Below, in pieces: positions 20,892-28,224 of a stretch of DNA of 30,196 bases. The notes beneath the pieces were generated by a model. The model worked only from the letters and a program-made list of their open reading frames with translations. It ran no database searches and was not told where the DNA came from. Origin of the DNA: an uncultured Oscillospiraceae bacterium (GTDB lineage Bacteria > Bacillota > Clostridia > Oscillospirales > Oscillospiraceae); the NCBI GenBank assembly GCA_910584045.1, contig CAJTYO010000033.1:1-30196 (forward strand), written 5' to 3'. The position numbers and the translations under genes are program-made. The first letter of the stretch is position 1. The number at the start of each line of letters is the position of its first letter.

Positions 20892-22343
20892 ATGTATCTG
20901 TACAATTCCGCCACCCGCCGCAAAGAGGAGTTTGTCCCCAACAACCCCGACGTCGTGAAGATGTACACCTGTGGTCCCACCGTATATGACTTTGCCCATA
21001 TCGGCAACCTGCGCAGCTACCTCATGGAGGATGTGCTGGAGAAATTCCTGCGCTACGAGGGCTACAACGTCAAGCGGGTCATGAACATCACCGACGTGGG
21101 CCATCTGGCCAGCGATGCCGACACCGGCGAGGACAAAATGCTGAAGGGGGCTAAGCGGGAGAACAAGTCCATCATGGACATCGCCCGTTTCTACACCGAC
21201 GCCTTTTTCGCTGACTGCGCCAAGCTGAACATCAAGCGTCCCGACGTGGTGGAGCCCGCCACCGGATGCATCAGCGAGTATATCCAGCTCATCACCAGGC
21301 TGCTGGATACCGGCTACGCCTATCCCGCCGGGGGCAACATCTACTTTGACACCAGCAAGCTGGAGCGCTACTATGTCTTCAACGACCACGACGCCGAGGA
21401 TTTGGCGGTAGGCGTTCGGGAGGGCGTGGAGGAGGACGAGAACAAGCGCAATAAGAGCGATTTTGTCCTCTGGTTCACTCAGTCCAAATTCGAGGACCAG
21501 GCCCTGAAATGGGATTCCCCCTGGGGGGTGGGCTATCCCGGCTGGCATATCGAGTGCTCCGCCATCTCCATGAAGCACCTGGGGGAGGACCTGGACATCC
21601 ACTGCGGCGGCATCGACAACGCCTTTCCCCACCACACCAACGAGATCGCCCAGAGCGAGGCGTATCTGGGACACAAGTGGTGCAATTTCTGGATGCATGT
21701 GCTGCATCTGAACTCCGCCACCGGGAAAATGAGCAAGAGCAAGGGGGAAAAGCTGACGCTGTCCGTGGTGGAGGGGAGGGGCTATGACCCCTTGGCCTAC
21801 CGCCTGTTCTGCCTCCAGAGCCACTACCGCAAGTCCCTGGTGTTCTCCTGGGAGAATTTGGACAACGCCCAGGGGGCGTACAACAAGCTCGTTGCCCGCG
21901 TCGCGGCGCTCAAACCCGGTGATGAGGAAGTCGATCAAGCCGTTTTCGGCCAGCAGAAGGAGAAATTCCGCAAAGCCATGGGTAACGACCTGAACACCTC
22001 CCTGGGTGTTACCGCCCTGTACGACGCGCTGAAGGTCCAGGCGGGCGACGCGACGAAGCTGGCGCTTCTGGCGGATTTTGACCAGGTTATGGGGCTGAGC
22101 CTCCTGGAGAAGGCCGCCGCCAGGCGGGAGGCGGCCGAGAAGGCCGCCGTCTCGGCCGGCGCTGCCGGAGGCATCGTCATTACCGGGGAGGGGGACCCGG
22201 CCATCGACGCGCTGGTTCTCCGGCGGGCCGAGGCCAAGAAGGGGAAGAACTTTGCCGAGGCCGACCGCATTCGGGACGAGCTGAAAGCTCAGGGGATCGA
22301 GGTTACCGATACCAGGGAGGGCGCGGCCTGGCGGCGGGTATAA
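20892..22343 (+). CDS. cysS: Cysteinyl-tRNA synthetase
   Basis: A 483-residue class I synthetase. Visible are the zinc-binding Cys and start of the active site in TCGPTVYD, the HIGN motif (residues 36-39, AHIGNLRSYL), WHIECSAIS and GGIDNAFPHHTNEIAQSEA with the remaining zinc ligands, and KMSKSKGEKL as the KMSKS loop. The C-terminal helical anticodon domain ends with a Ala-rich linker and an RIRDELKAQGIEV segment typical of the family. AAAGGAG lies 8 bases upstream. Pairing cysE with cysS is the Bacillus subtilis arrangement and links cysteine supply to its charging. Confidence 0.97.
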   Translation: MYLYNSATRRKEEFVPNNPDVVKMYTCGPTVYDFAHIGNLRSYLMEDVLEKFLRYEGYNVKRVMNITDVGHLASDADTGEDKMLKGAKRENKSIMDIARFYTDAFFADCAKLNIKRPDVVEPATGCISEYIQLITRLLDTGYAYPAGGNIYFDTSKLERYYVFNDHDAEDLAVGVREGVEEDENKRNKSDFVLWFTQSKFEDQALKWDSPWGVGYPGWHIECSAISMKHLGEDLDIHCGGIDNAFPHHTNEIAQSEAYLGHKWCNFWMHVLHLNSATGKMSKSKGEKLTLSVVEGRGYDPLAYRLFCLQSHYRKSLVFSWENLDNAQGAYNKLVARVAALKPGDEEVDQAVFGQQKEKFRKAMGNDLNTSLGVTALYDALKVQAGDATKLALLADFDQVMGLSLLEKAAARREAAEKAAVSAGAAGGIVITGEGDPAIDALVLRRAEAKKGKNFAEADRIRDELKAQGIEVTDTREGAAWRRV

Positions 22344-22368
22344 TTACTTTTAAAGATTGGTATAAGCA

Positions 22369-22406
22369 ACAACAGGCGGACCGTCACACGGCGGTCCGCC
22401 TGTTGT
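22369..22406. terminator. Bidirectional terminator between cysS and ddl
   Basis: A perfect 15-bp stem, ACAACAGGCGGACCG (22369-22383) with its complement (22392-22406), has an 8-base loop. It lies between convergent genes and is followed by CTATTTTTC on the plus strand after a few bases. Confidence 0.88.
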
Positions 22407-22410
22407 CTGG

Positions 22411-23460
22411 CTATTTTTCGCTCAGGGACAGCTCCAGAATCCTCTGGCACAGGGCGGGGTAGTCCATGCCCACTGCCGCGGCCTCCTTGGGCAGGAGGCT
22501 GCCGGGGGTCATACCGGGCAGCGTGTTGGTCTCCAGACACCAGGCCCGGCCCTCCTCGTCCAGAATGAAGTCCGTCCGGGAATAGGCCCGCAGACCCAGG
22601 GCACGGTGGAGGCGCAGGGCCGCCTCGCCCATAGTCCGCTGCTGTTCCGGCGTGATGGGGGCGGGGCAGACCTCCAGGCACTGGCCCGCCTGGTATTTGG
22701 CGGCATAGTCAAAATAGCTGCCGTTCTGGGAGATCATCTCCACCGCTGGGAGATACTGGTCTCCCAGTACGCCCACAGTGATGTCCCGGCCTCGTATCTT
22801 GGGCTCTACGATCACATGGCCGCCGTAGCGCAGCAGCTCCTCCAGAGCCGCGCCCAGCTCCTCCCGGGTCTCCGGCAGGGCCAGGCCCAGGGAGGAGCCG
22901 CCGTTGATGGACTTCACCGCCGCCGGCAGGGGCAGCTCCTCCGTCAGCGCAGGGATGTCCTTTGCACCGTAGTGCAGCTCCCGCCAGGGGGCGGTGAGTA
23001 CGCCGGCGTACTCCATGACCTGCTTGGCCACAGCCTTGTTCATGGCCATGCCGGAGGCCAGATGGCCCGAGCCGGTGTAGGGCACGCCCAGCAGGTCGAA
23101 GGCCGCCTGGACCCGTCCGTCCTCGCCGCACTCGCCGTGGAGCCCCAAAAACACCACGTCTGCCGCCATGCACACCTCCAGCACGCCGGGGCCGAAGAGG
23201 CGGGGAGACTGGTCCCGGCGGGAGCGGCGTACAGCCTCCAGATCCGGTGCGTCGACGGAGATACTCTCCCGGGTGCACAGGCCGTCGGGGGCGTCGAAGA
23301 TATCCGCCGGTGCACCGGACCAAGCCTCCAGGCCCAGGAACATATCCACCAGCACAGCCCGGTGGCCCAGTCCGCGCAGAGCACGGCAGATGTCCTGGCC
23401 GGATACCAGAGACACCTGCCGCTCCGGAGACAGGCCGCCGGCCAAAACGATAATATTCAA
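22411..23460 (-). CDS. ddl: D-alanine--D-alanine ligase
   Basis: A 349-residue ATP-grasp enzyme forming D-Ala-D-Ala for peptidoglycan. Motifs: AGGLSPERQVSLVSG at the N terminus, FLGLHGECGEDGRVQ, YTGSG, AAVKSINGGSSLGL (ATP loop), RTDFILDE and LETNTLPGMTPGSLLP with the Mg-binding residues. The ATP loop reads VKSINGGSSLG where VKPxNxGSS is usual. The start codon is TTG (23460), with AAAGGAG about 11 bases upstream; no better ATG or GTG is available. It is the last gene of the LCP-transglutaminase-ddl run, 40 bases after its neighbour. A D-Ala-D-lactate ligase cannot be fully excluded. Confidence 0.92.
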   Translation of the reverse strand: MNIIVLAGGLSPERQVSLVSGQDICRALRGLGHRAVLVDMFLGLEAWSGAPADIFDAPDGLCTRESISVDAPDLEAVRRSRRDQSPRLFGPGVLEVCMAADVVFLGLHGECGEDGRVQAAFDLLGVPYTGSGHLASGMAMNKAVAKQVMEYAGVLTAPWRELHYGAKDIPALTEELPLPAAVKSINGGSSLGLALPETREELGAALEELLRYGGHVIVEPKIRGRDITVGVLGDQYLPAVEMISQNGSYFDYAAKYQAGQCLEVCPAPITPEQQRTMGEAALRLHRALGLRAYSRTDFILDEEGRAWCLETNTLPGMTPGSLLPKEAAAVGMDYPALCQRILELSLSEK

Positions 23461-23500
23461 AACAGAAACAGCTCCTTTCCGTACTTGGGAGATCGCCGCG

Positions 23501-24961
23501 CTACGCAGCGCTCTCCTTGAACCGCGCCAGTGCGTCCGTTTTCGTCATCGCGAAGAAGCGGTACTCAACGCCGTACTCCTGGTCGCCCCAGGTGGGATCG
23601 ATGTGATAGGCCTGGCCGTCCAGCTCCGCCACGGTCCAGATGTGGTTGGCCGTGGACCAGGTGCCGCAGGAGATGTCCTCCAGCTTCAGCAGCAGGTTGT
23701 AGGCCGCTGTATAGCCGTCGCAGACGGCAATGCCCTCGTCAAACACCCGGTAGCCGCTGTGGCTCATGGCGTTGTCCTTTATGTCGTAGCGGCAGTTCTC
23801 GCAGATCCAGGCGAAGTAGACCCGGGCCTTCTCATACTCAGACATGTCCTCTGTGATGAGTCCCTCCTCCCACATCCGGTCGTGAACAGCCAGGGCGTAT
23901 TCCATGGTCTGCTCCCGGTAGCGCTCCGTCAGGGAATCGTCGTACAGGCTGCTGGAGAAGGTGATAACTACCGTCCCGCTGCGGGGGGAGTAGGGGGCGG
24001 TGACATTGTTATAGGTCTGCTCCACGTGCTCCCGCACTGCTGCCAAAAAGGATGTGAGGAGCCGGTCCACAAAGCGGCTATTCACAACCCCCGGCTCGTA
24101 CTGCAGAGACACCGTCCGCTCGCCCCGGGAGAGCATGTAGCGCACGTCCGCTGCGATTTTCTCCATGTCGTCCGGGTCTGGGGCGGCGTAGAACCGGCCG
24201 TCGCTCTTGACCAGGTCCGCCATGGTGGTGCCCTTCCGGCTGTATGGGGGCAGAATTTCCCACTCCAGACGCTGGCGCAGGTCTCCGTAGACCAGCCGGG
24301 CCGCCATGGCCGCCGCCTCGCACCGGGAGACGTTCTCCTCCGGCAGGAAGGAACCCCGCTCGTCCGCTCCGCCGGTGACGCCCCATGCGTACAGCCGGAG
24401 GATGTCCTCCCGGAATGGCGTGCCGGCGGTCACGTCCTGCATGTACTGGCCGGAGGCCAGTGCGGCGTCCACAGCCGCCTGGTTTACGTCCTCGAACAGC
24501 TCACCCGGCAGAGCAAGCGCCAAAACGTGGGCCATCTCCGCCCGGGTCGCCGGGCGGTCATAGGCACTGTCCAGCTCATCCCCCAGGCTGCCTATCTCCT
24601 GCAAATAGTCAGCGTAGGGCTGATACCAGGTTCCGCTGTTCCCGCTGTGGGCGGCGGGACCCGTCTCGGTCTCGCCGGTCTCATAGAGACTGCGCAGCCG
24701 GGCCGCCATGGTCACCGCCTCGGCCACCGTCAGAGCGCCGTCGGGGTCGAAGCGGTCTGCGCGGCCCTGCCCGTTGGTCAGCCCCAGCTCATAGAGGGCC
24801 TTGACCGGCGTATAGAACCAGTCTCGGGGGGACACGTCGGCGAACTGCTCCTCGTAGGCGCGGACGGGAGAAAAGTCCCCCTCCGCCGCCAGCGCCCGGA
24901 CGGGCGGGACGGCCAGCAGCAGGGCAAGTGACAGGGTCAGCGCGCATATACTCCGTCTCAT
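23501..24961 (-). CDS. Secreted SLH-domain / transglutaminase-like protein
   Basis: A 486-residue exported protein. Signal peptide MRRSICALTLSLALLLAVPP ends near ALA-AEG. An SLH repeat begins at FADVSPRDWFYTPVKALYEL (about residues 40-90), and a second SLH-like repeat covers about 165-240 (FEDVNQAAVDAAL to AAAMAARL); SLH repeats bind pyruvylated cell-wall polymers. The C-terminal transglutaminase-like domain has a complete catalytic triad: C414 in AVCDGYTAAYN, H440 in ANHIW and D455 in IDPTWG. Start 24961 follows AGAGGAG at 7 bases. It is 19 bases downstream of the LCP gene. A role in wall-associated protein cross-linking or proteolysis is inferred. Confidence 0.9.
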   Translation of the reverse strand: MRRSICALTLSLALLLAVPPVRALAAEGDFSPVRAYEEQFADVSPRDWFYTPVKALYELGLTNGQGRADRFDPDGALTVAEAVTMAARLRSLYETGETETGPAAHSGNSGTWYQPYADYLQEIGSLGDELDSAYDRPATRAEMAHVLALALPGELFEDVNQAAVDAALASGQYMQDVTAGTPFREDILRLYAWGVTGGADERGSFLPEENVSRCEAAAMAARLVYGDLRQRLEWEILPPYSRKGTTMADLVKSDGRFYAAPDPDDMEKIAADVRYMLSRGERTVSLQYEPGVVNSRFVDRLLTSFLAAVREHVEQTYNNVTAPYSPRSGTVVITFSSSLYDDSLTERYREQTMEYALAVHDRMWEEGLITEDMSEYEKARVYFAWICENCRYDIKDNAMSHSGYRVFDEGIAVCDGYTAAYNLLLKLEDISCGTWSTANHIWTVAELDGQAYHIDPTWGDQEYGVEYRFFAMTKTDALARFKESAA

Positions 24962-24980
24962 GTATGTACTCCTCTTCTGT

Positions 24981-25991
24981 CTACGGCACAAGAATATGCA
25001 TATCATCCGCCGTCAGATCACTCTTGTAGGGGTTAAAATATGTATTGACCATCTCCAAAGTGGCCGCCGGGTCCAGCACGTAGTAGGACCCGCCCTTGTA
25101 CCACCCTGCTCCGTCACCGGGCAGGGTGTGGAAGGCGATCTTGTCGCTGCCTGCCGTCAGGGCCTGCTCCCCCAGCCAGATGAGGTTGGACAGCTCCAGA
25201 TCCGTCTCCACCCGCTCCTGGAAAATCTCCGCGAAGGTGCGGATCTTGTCCCAGTTGGAGATCTGCAGGGTCTGCTTGGCCACGGCCTTCAGGAAGGCCT
25301 GCTGGGTGCCGATGCGGCCGATGTCGGCGGTGGCATAGCCGGTGCCGTCGTTATTTTGCCGCCAGCGGACCACCTGCAGTGCTTCCTCGCCGGTCAGATG
25401 CCGGGGACCGGGATCAAAGTGGATGTGGAGGTCCTGATAGGGATCGTCGTAGTCCATAGTCAGGGGGATGTCAAAGTCCACGCCGTCGATCTCATCTACC
25501 AGTTCCACGAATGCCTGTAGGTCCACGGTGACATAGTGGTCCACCGGGATTCCCAGCAGAGTTTCCACCTCCGACATGGTCTGGGTAAAGCCTCCGTGGT
25601 GGTAGGCGTTGTTCAGCTTTTTTACCTGCCACGTCACATCCAGCAGGGTGTCGCGGGGCAGACTGACCACGTTGATCTGCCCGCTTTTCGCGTCCACCGC
25701 CACCAGCAGGTTGGTATCGCTGCCGCCGTTTTCGTCGTCTAGTCCGCCTAGCAGGATGGTGTGGAACCGCTCCTTCCGTTCGCGGCCGCCGGCTTTTGGG
25801 TACGCCGCTGCGCCGGGCTCCAGGGAGGTGTCCTCCAAGGGCGGACCGCCTGGCAGCGGCTCCGTGCGCGGGGTGGGCTCTTTGGAGAAGCACTTATACA
25901 GGCCGAGGAGGGCCGTCACGACAAACAGGATGCAGACCGCCGTCACGGCGGCAGCCTGCAGCCCGCTGGTTTTTCTTTTGCTGCGCCTCAT
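24981..25991 (-). CDS. LytR-CpsA-Psr (LCP) family cell-wall polymer ligase
   Basis: A 336-residue membrane-anchored protein. One N-terminal transmembrane helix (AAAVTAVCILFVVTALLGLY) is followed by a Pro-rich linker and the LCP domain: TILLGGLDDENGGSDTNLLV, INVVSLPRDTLLDV with the conserved Arg and Asp, KLNNAYHHGG, YVTVDLQAFVELVDEIDGVD, and RHLTGEEALQVVRWRQNND leading to DIGRIGTQQAFLKAV. LCP enzymes transfer teichoic acid or capsule polymers from undecaprenyl carriers to peptidoglycan outside the cell. AAGGAGCG precedes the ATG. Promoter at 26050-26078. First gene of an envelope operon with the SLH/transglutaminase gene and ddl. Confidence 0.94.
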   Translation of the reverse strand: MRRSKRKTSGLQAAAVTAVCILFVVTALLGLYKCFSKEPTPRTEPLPGGPPLEDTSLEPGAAAYPKAGGRERKERFHTILLGGLDDENGGSDTNLLVAVDAKSGQINVVSLPRDTLLDVTWQVKKLNNAYHHGGFTQTMSEVETLLGIPVDHYVTVDLQAFVELVDEIDGVDFDIPLTMDYDDPYQDLHIHFDPGPRHLTGEEALQVVRWRQNNDGTGYATADIGRIGTQQAFLKAVAKQTLQISNWDKIRTFAEIFQERVETDLELSNLIWLGEQALTAGSDKIAFHTLPGDGAGWYKGGSYYVLDPAATLEMVNTYFNPYKSDLTADDMHILVP

Positions 25992-26049
25992 GGGTCAACG
26001 CTCCTTGTTTTACCGCATGGATTGGCACGCGTATACCGTACCATCCCTT

Positions 26050-26078
26050 ATTATACTATTAAACGGAGCATAACACAA
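26050..26078 (-). promoter_or_regulatory. Promoter of the LCP operon
   Basis: On the minus strand TTGTGT (26078-26073) is followed after 17 bases by a perfect TATAAT (26055-26050). It lies between the small gene at 26106 and the LCP start. The -35 box is weak. Confidence 0.65.
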
Positions 26079-26105
26079 GCGCCAGAATAAATTTTCATTG
26101 TCCGC

Positions 26106-26342
26106 TTACTCGGACCTGCCTCCCTCCAATCGCCGAAGCACCTCGTCCAGCTGCTTCGACTGGTGCGAGAGCGCCTCCAGCGTTTCGCCCAGCAGCTCCT
26201 CCAGAGCGGGTCTAGACGCGGGGCGGACAGTGCGGATGGGGTGTACATAGCGATGTACCGCCGGCGGCTGGCTGGGGACGGCGCCGCGGGGCGGAGGACC
26301 GGCGCGCCGCCGGTCCTGTTCTTGTTTTCGACATGGCTTCAT
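26106..26342 (-). CDS. Small hypothetical protein
   Basis: 78 residues, not recognised. The N-terminal half is Pro/Arg-rich (PCRKQEQDRRRAGPPPRGAV), and the C-terminal half, LEELLGETLEALSHQSKQLD followed by EVLRRLEGG, looks like an amphipathic helix or coiled coil. AGGAGGAG (about 7-9 bases before the ATG) is a strong ribosome binding site and is the main reason to believe the gene. It sits between the LCP promoter and a truncated gene fragment, so it may belong to an accessory element. No signal peptide. Function unknown. Confidence 0.6.
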   Translation of the reverse strand: MKPCRKQEQDRRRAGPPPRGAVPSQPPAVHRYVHPIRTVRPASRPALEELLGETLEALSHQSKQLDEVLRRLEGGRSE

Positions 26343-26387
26343 GATGGCACTCCTCCTGATGGATGCTTTCTGTTTGCCGCCGGACGT

Positions 26388-26540
26388 TCACGACTCGCCG
26401 CGGTACTTGCGGCGGGTGGCGATCCCGCCGCGGATGTGCCGCTCCGCCTTGTTTTCATCCAGCACTTCTTTCACCTGTAGATAGAGGCTTCTGTTGTAGA
26501 GGGGCAAGCGCTCTTGTATATCCTTATGTACGGTTATCAC
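26388..26540 (-). pseudogene. C-terminal remnant of an unrecognised gene
   Basis: In the minus frame that ends at TGA 26390-26388 there are 50 codons encoding a polar segment, HKDIQERLPLYNRSLYLQVK followed by EVLDENKAERHIRGGIATRRKYRGES. The frame is closed by a TAA just upstream of 26540 and its first 17 bases overlap the 3' end of the recombinase gene. The sequence is lysine/arginine-rich and has the look of the tail of an accessory-element protein, but I cannot name the family. The simplest reading is that the recombinase element replaced the 5' part of the gene. It could also be a genuine very small gene with a GTG start at 26540, though no ribosome binding site supports this. Confidence 0.45.
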
Positions 26541-28059
26541 TAATTAGAACGGTACTGTCCAGCCCTAAATCGCCCAAAAGCCGCAGATAGATGTCAACAT
26601 TCCCCTCCTTATCCACCTCGATTTTCTGTATAATACGTTTGAGTTGAACGTTTGTCATCTCGTGTACGTCTGTGATATCCTCGATTTCTTGGAAAGTGCT
26701 GCTGAGGACGCTTTCAAGCTGCCCACCCTTGGTTAGGTTGTAAGACACCATCTTCAACTCGTTTTCCAGTCGCTCGATCTCCTTGCGCATCCCACCGATT
26801 TTAGCATTTAGTTCATCCCGGGAGATCAGGTCATCGGCGTACATATCCATATACTTCTGCCGGGTCTTTTGCAGCTTGGTGAGCTGGGCGGCCAACTCCT
26901 TTTCATAGTTCAGGTTTTCGCTCTTGGCCTTGTAAACCTTTTGAAACTGGCCCACAACATAGCTAATGACGGACTTCTTTGCTTTCAGTACCCCAGCAAA
27001 GTACTCCTGCAAGACCTCAATCAACTCTTCTTCATCGACTGTTATGGCGTTGGGACAGCTGTCCGCTCCCCGCCCGTTATGGCCGGAGCAGACCCAGCGG
27101 ACATAGGTGTTCTTGTAGGTGCGGACGGTGCGCCGGAATGACCAACCGCACTCCTTACACTTGATAAGAGTGGAGAACAGATGCTTGTTGCTCTGCCGCT
27201 CCCTGGTAATTTTGAAAGAGCTGTGGCGGGATGCCAATATCTCCTGAGCCAACTGAAAGGCCTCATCGTCAATGATACGAAGCTCGGGCTTGTCCACCAC
27301 GATCCAGTCTGTTTCGTCTTTGTCAGCCCTCTGGCCTGTCAGAAAATCCGTGACCTCCTGCTTTCCATTGATAACCTTGCCTGTATACAACTCATTTCGC
27401 AAAATGTGGCCTACCCCATTTTGGTTCCATGGGCAGTTGCGCTTGGTCTTGAGACCACGCTCATTCAGCATGATGGCGATTTTAGCGGAGCCGTAGCCCT
27501 CTTGGGTATACCAGTGATAAATTTGTCGAATAACAGCGGCCTCCTCCTCGTTGATGGTGAGGTTGAAGTAGTCTCCGATGGTCTTATCGTAGCCATACAC
27601 AAGGTTTGGAACACGGCCCTTCTCGGCGTTCATCTTCTTGCCGAACTTCACCCGCTTAGAGGTGTTGGCGCTTTCCTCTTGCGCCAAGGCACCGAAAATG
27701 GTTAAAACAAACTCACTGTTGCCCATGCTGGTCATATTTGCGGTGAGGAACTGGGTCTCGATACCAAGGGCTTTCAGCTTACGGACGTTTTGCAAAAGAT
27801 CAACAGTATTCCGGGCAAAGCGGGAAATGTCCTTGACCACCACCATATCAAACAAGTGGTGCTCGGCGTCTGCCATCATTTGTAAGAACTCCTTACGGTT
27901 CTTGATCTTTGTGCCGGATAGCCCTTCATCAGCATAGAGGCGCACCAGAGTATCGCCTGTACGCTTGGTATACTCAGAAAAAAACTCCTTTTGAGCCTCC
28001 AGACTGTTGAGCTGATCTTCTTTTTCGGTGGATACCCGGCAGTAAGCGGCGATTTTCAT
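26524..28059 (-). CDS. Large serine recombinase (resolvase/integrase, TnpX-like)
   Basis: A 511-residue protein. N-terminal resolvase domain: MKIAAYCRVSTEKEDQLNSL with the catalytic Ser10 in RVST, then VVVKDISRFARNTVDLL with conserved arginines. The recombinase domain includes VPNLVYGYDKTIGDYFNLTI and ILRNELYTGKVINGKQEV. A zinc ribbon follows (CKECGWSF, then C...C in VCSGHNGRGADSCPN) with a long coiled coil around residues 370-450. Such enzymes excise and insert mobilisable elements at short core sites. GGAGAGG precedes the ATG; promoter at 28104-28132. Lower GC than the chromosome to its left. Its stop overlaps a gene remnant, marking a probable element edge. Confidence 0.94.
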   Translation of the reverse strand: MKIAAYCRVSTEKEDQLNSLEAQKEFFSEYTKRTGDTLVRLYADEGLSGTKIKNRKEFLQMMADAEHHLFDMVVVKDISRFARNTVDLLQNVRKLKALGIETQFLTANMTSMGNSEFVLTIFGALAQEESANTSKRVKFGKKMNAEKGRVPNLVYGYDKTIGDYFNLTINEEEAAVIRQIYHWYTQEGYGSAKIAIMLNERGLKTKRNCPWNQNGVGHILRNELYTGKVINGKQEVTDFLTGQRADKDETDWIVVDKPELRIIDDEAFQLAQEILASRHSSFKITRERQSNKHLFSTLIKCKECGWSFRRTVRTYKNTYVRWVCSGHNGRGADSCPNAITVDEEELIEVLQEYFAGVLKAKKSVISYVVGQFQKVYKAKSENLNYEKELAAQLTKLQKTRQKYMDMYADDLISRDELNAKIGGMRKEIERLENELKMVSYNLTKGGQLESVLSSTFQEIEDITDVHEMTNVQLKRIIQKIEVDKEGNVDIYLRLLGDLGLDSTVLISDNRT

Positions 28060-28103
28060 AGATGTACCTCTCCGTTAAGATTGAATCGTTCCATTATATC
28101 TGT

Positions 28104-28132
28104 ATTATACCACAACTCACACAGAGAAGCAA
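28104..28132 (-). promoter_or_regulatory. Promoter of the recombinase gene
   Basis: On the minus strand TTGCTT (28132-28127) is followed after 17 bases by TATAAT (28109-28104). It faces away from the ATPase promoter, 39 bases apart. Confidence 0.6.
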
Positions 28133-28170
28133 TATCAAAGTTCGGTGGAACTATTGTTAGTAAATCGTAA

Positions 28171-28200
28171 TTGACTAAATTGCAACTGATGTGGTATACT
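28171..28200 (+). promoter_or_regulatory. Promoter of the ATPase/DUF234 gene
   Basis: TTGACT (28171-28176) and TATACT (28195-28200) are separated by 18 bases. Both divergent promoters contain the string TGTGGTATA at the -10 region (28192-28199 on plus and its counterpart near 28106-28114 on minus), which could reflect shared control. Confidence 0.6.
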
Positions 28201-28224
28201 GAATGCATGAAGGGAGGTATGTCT

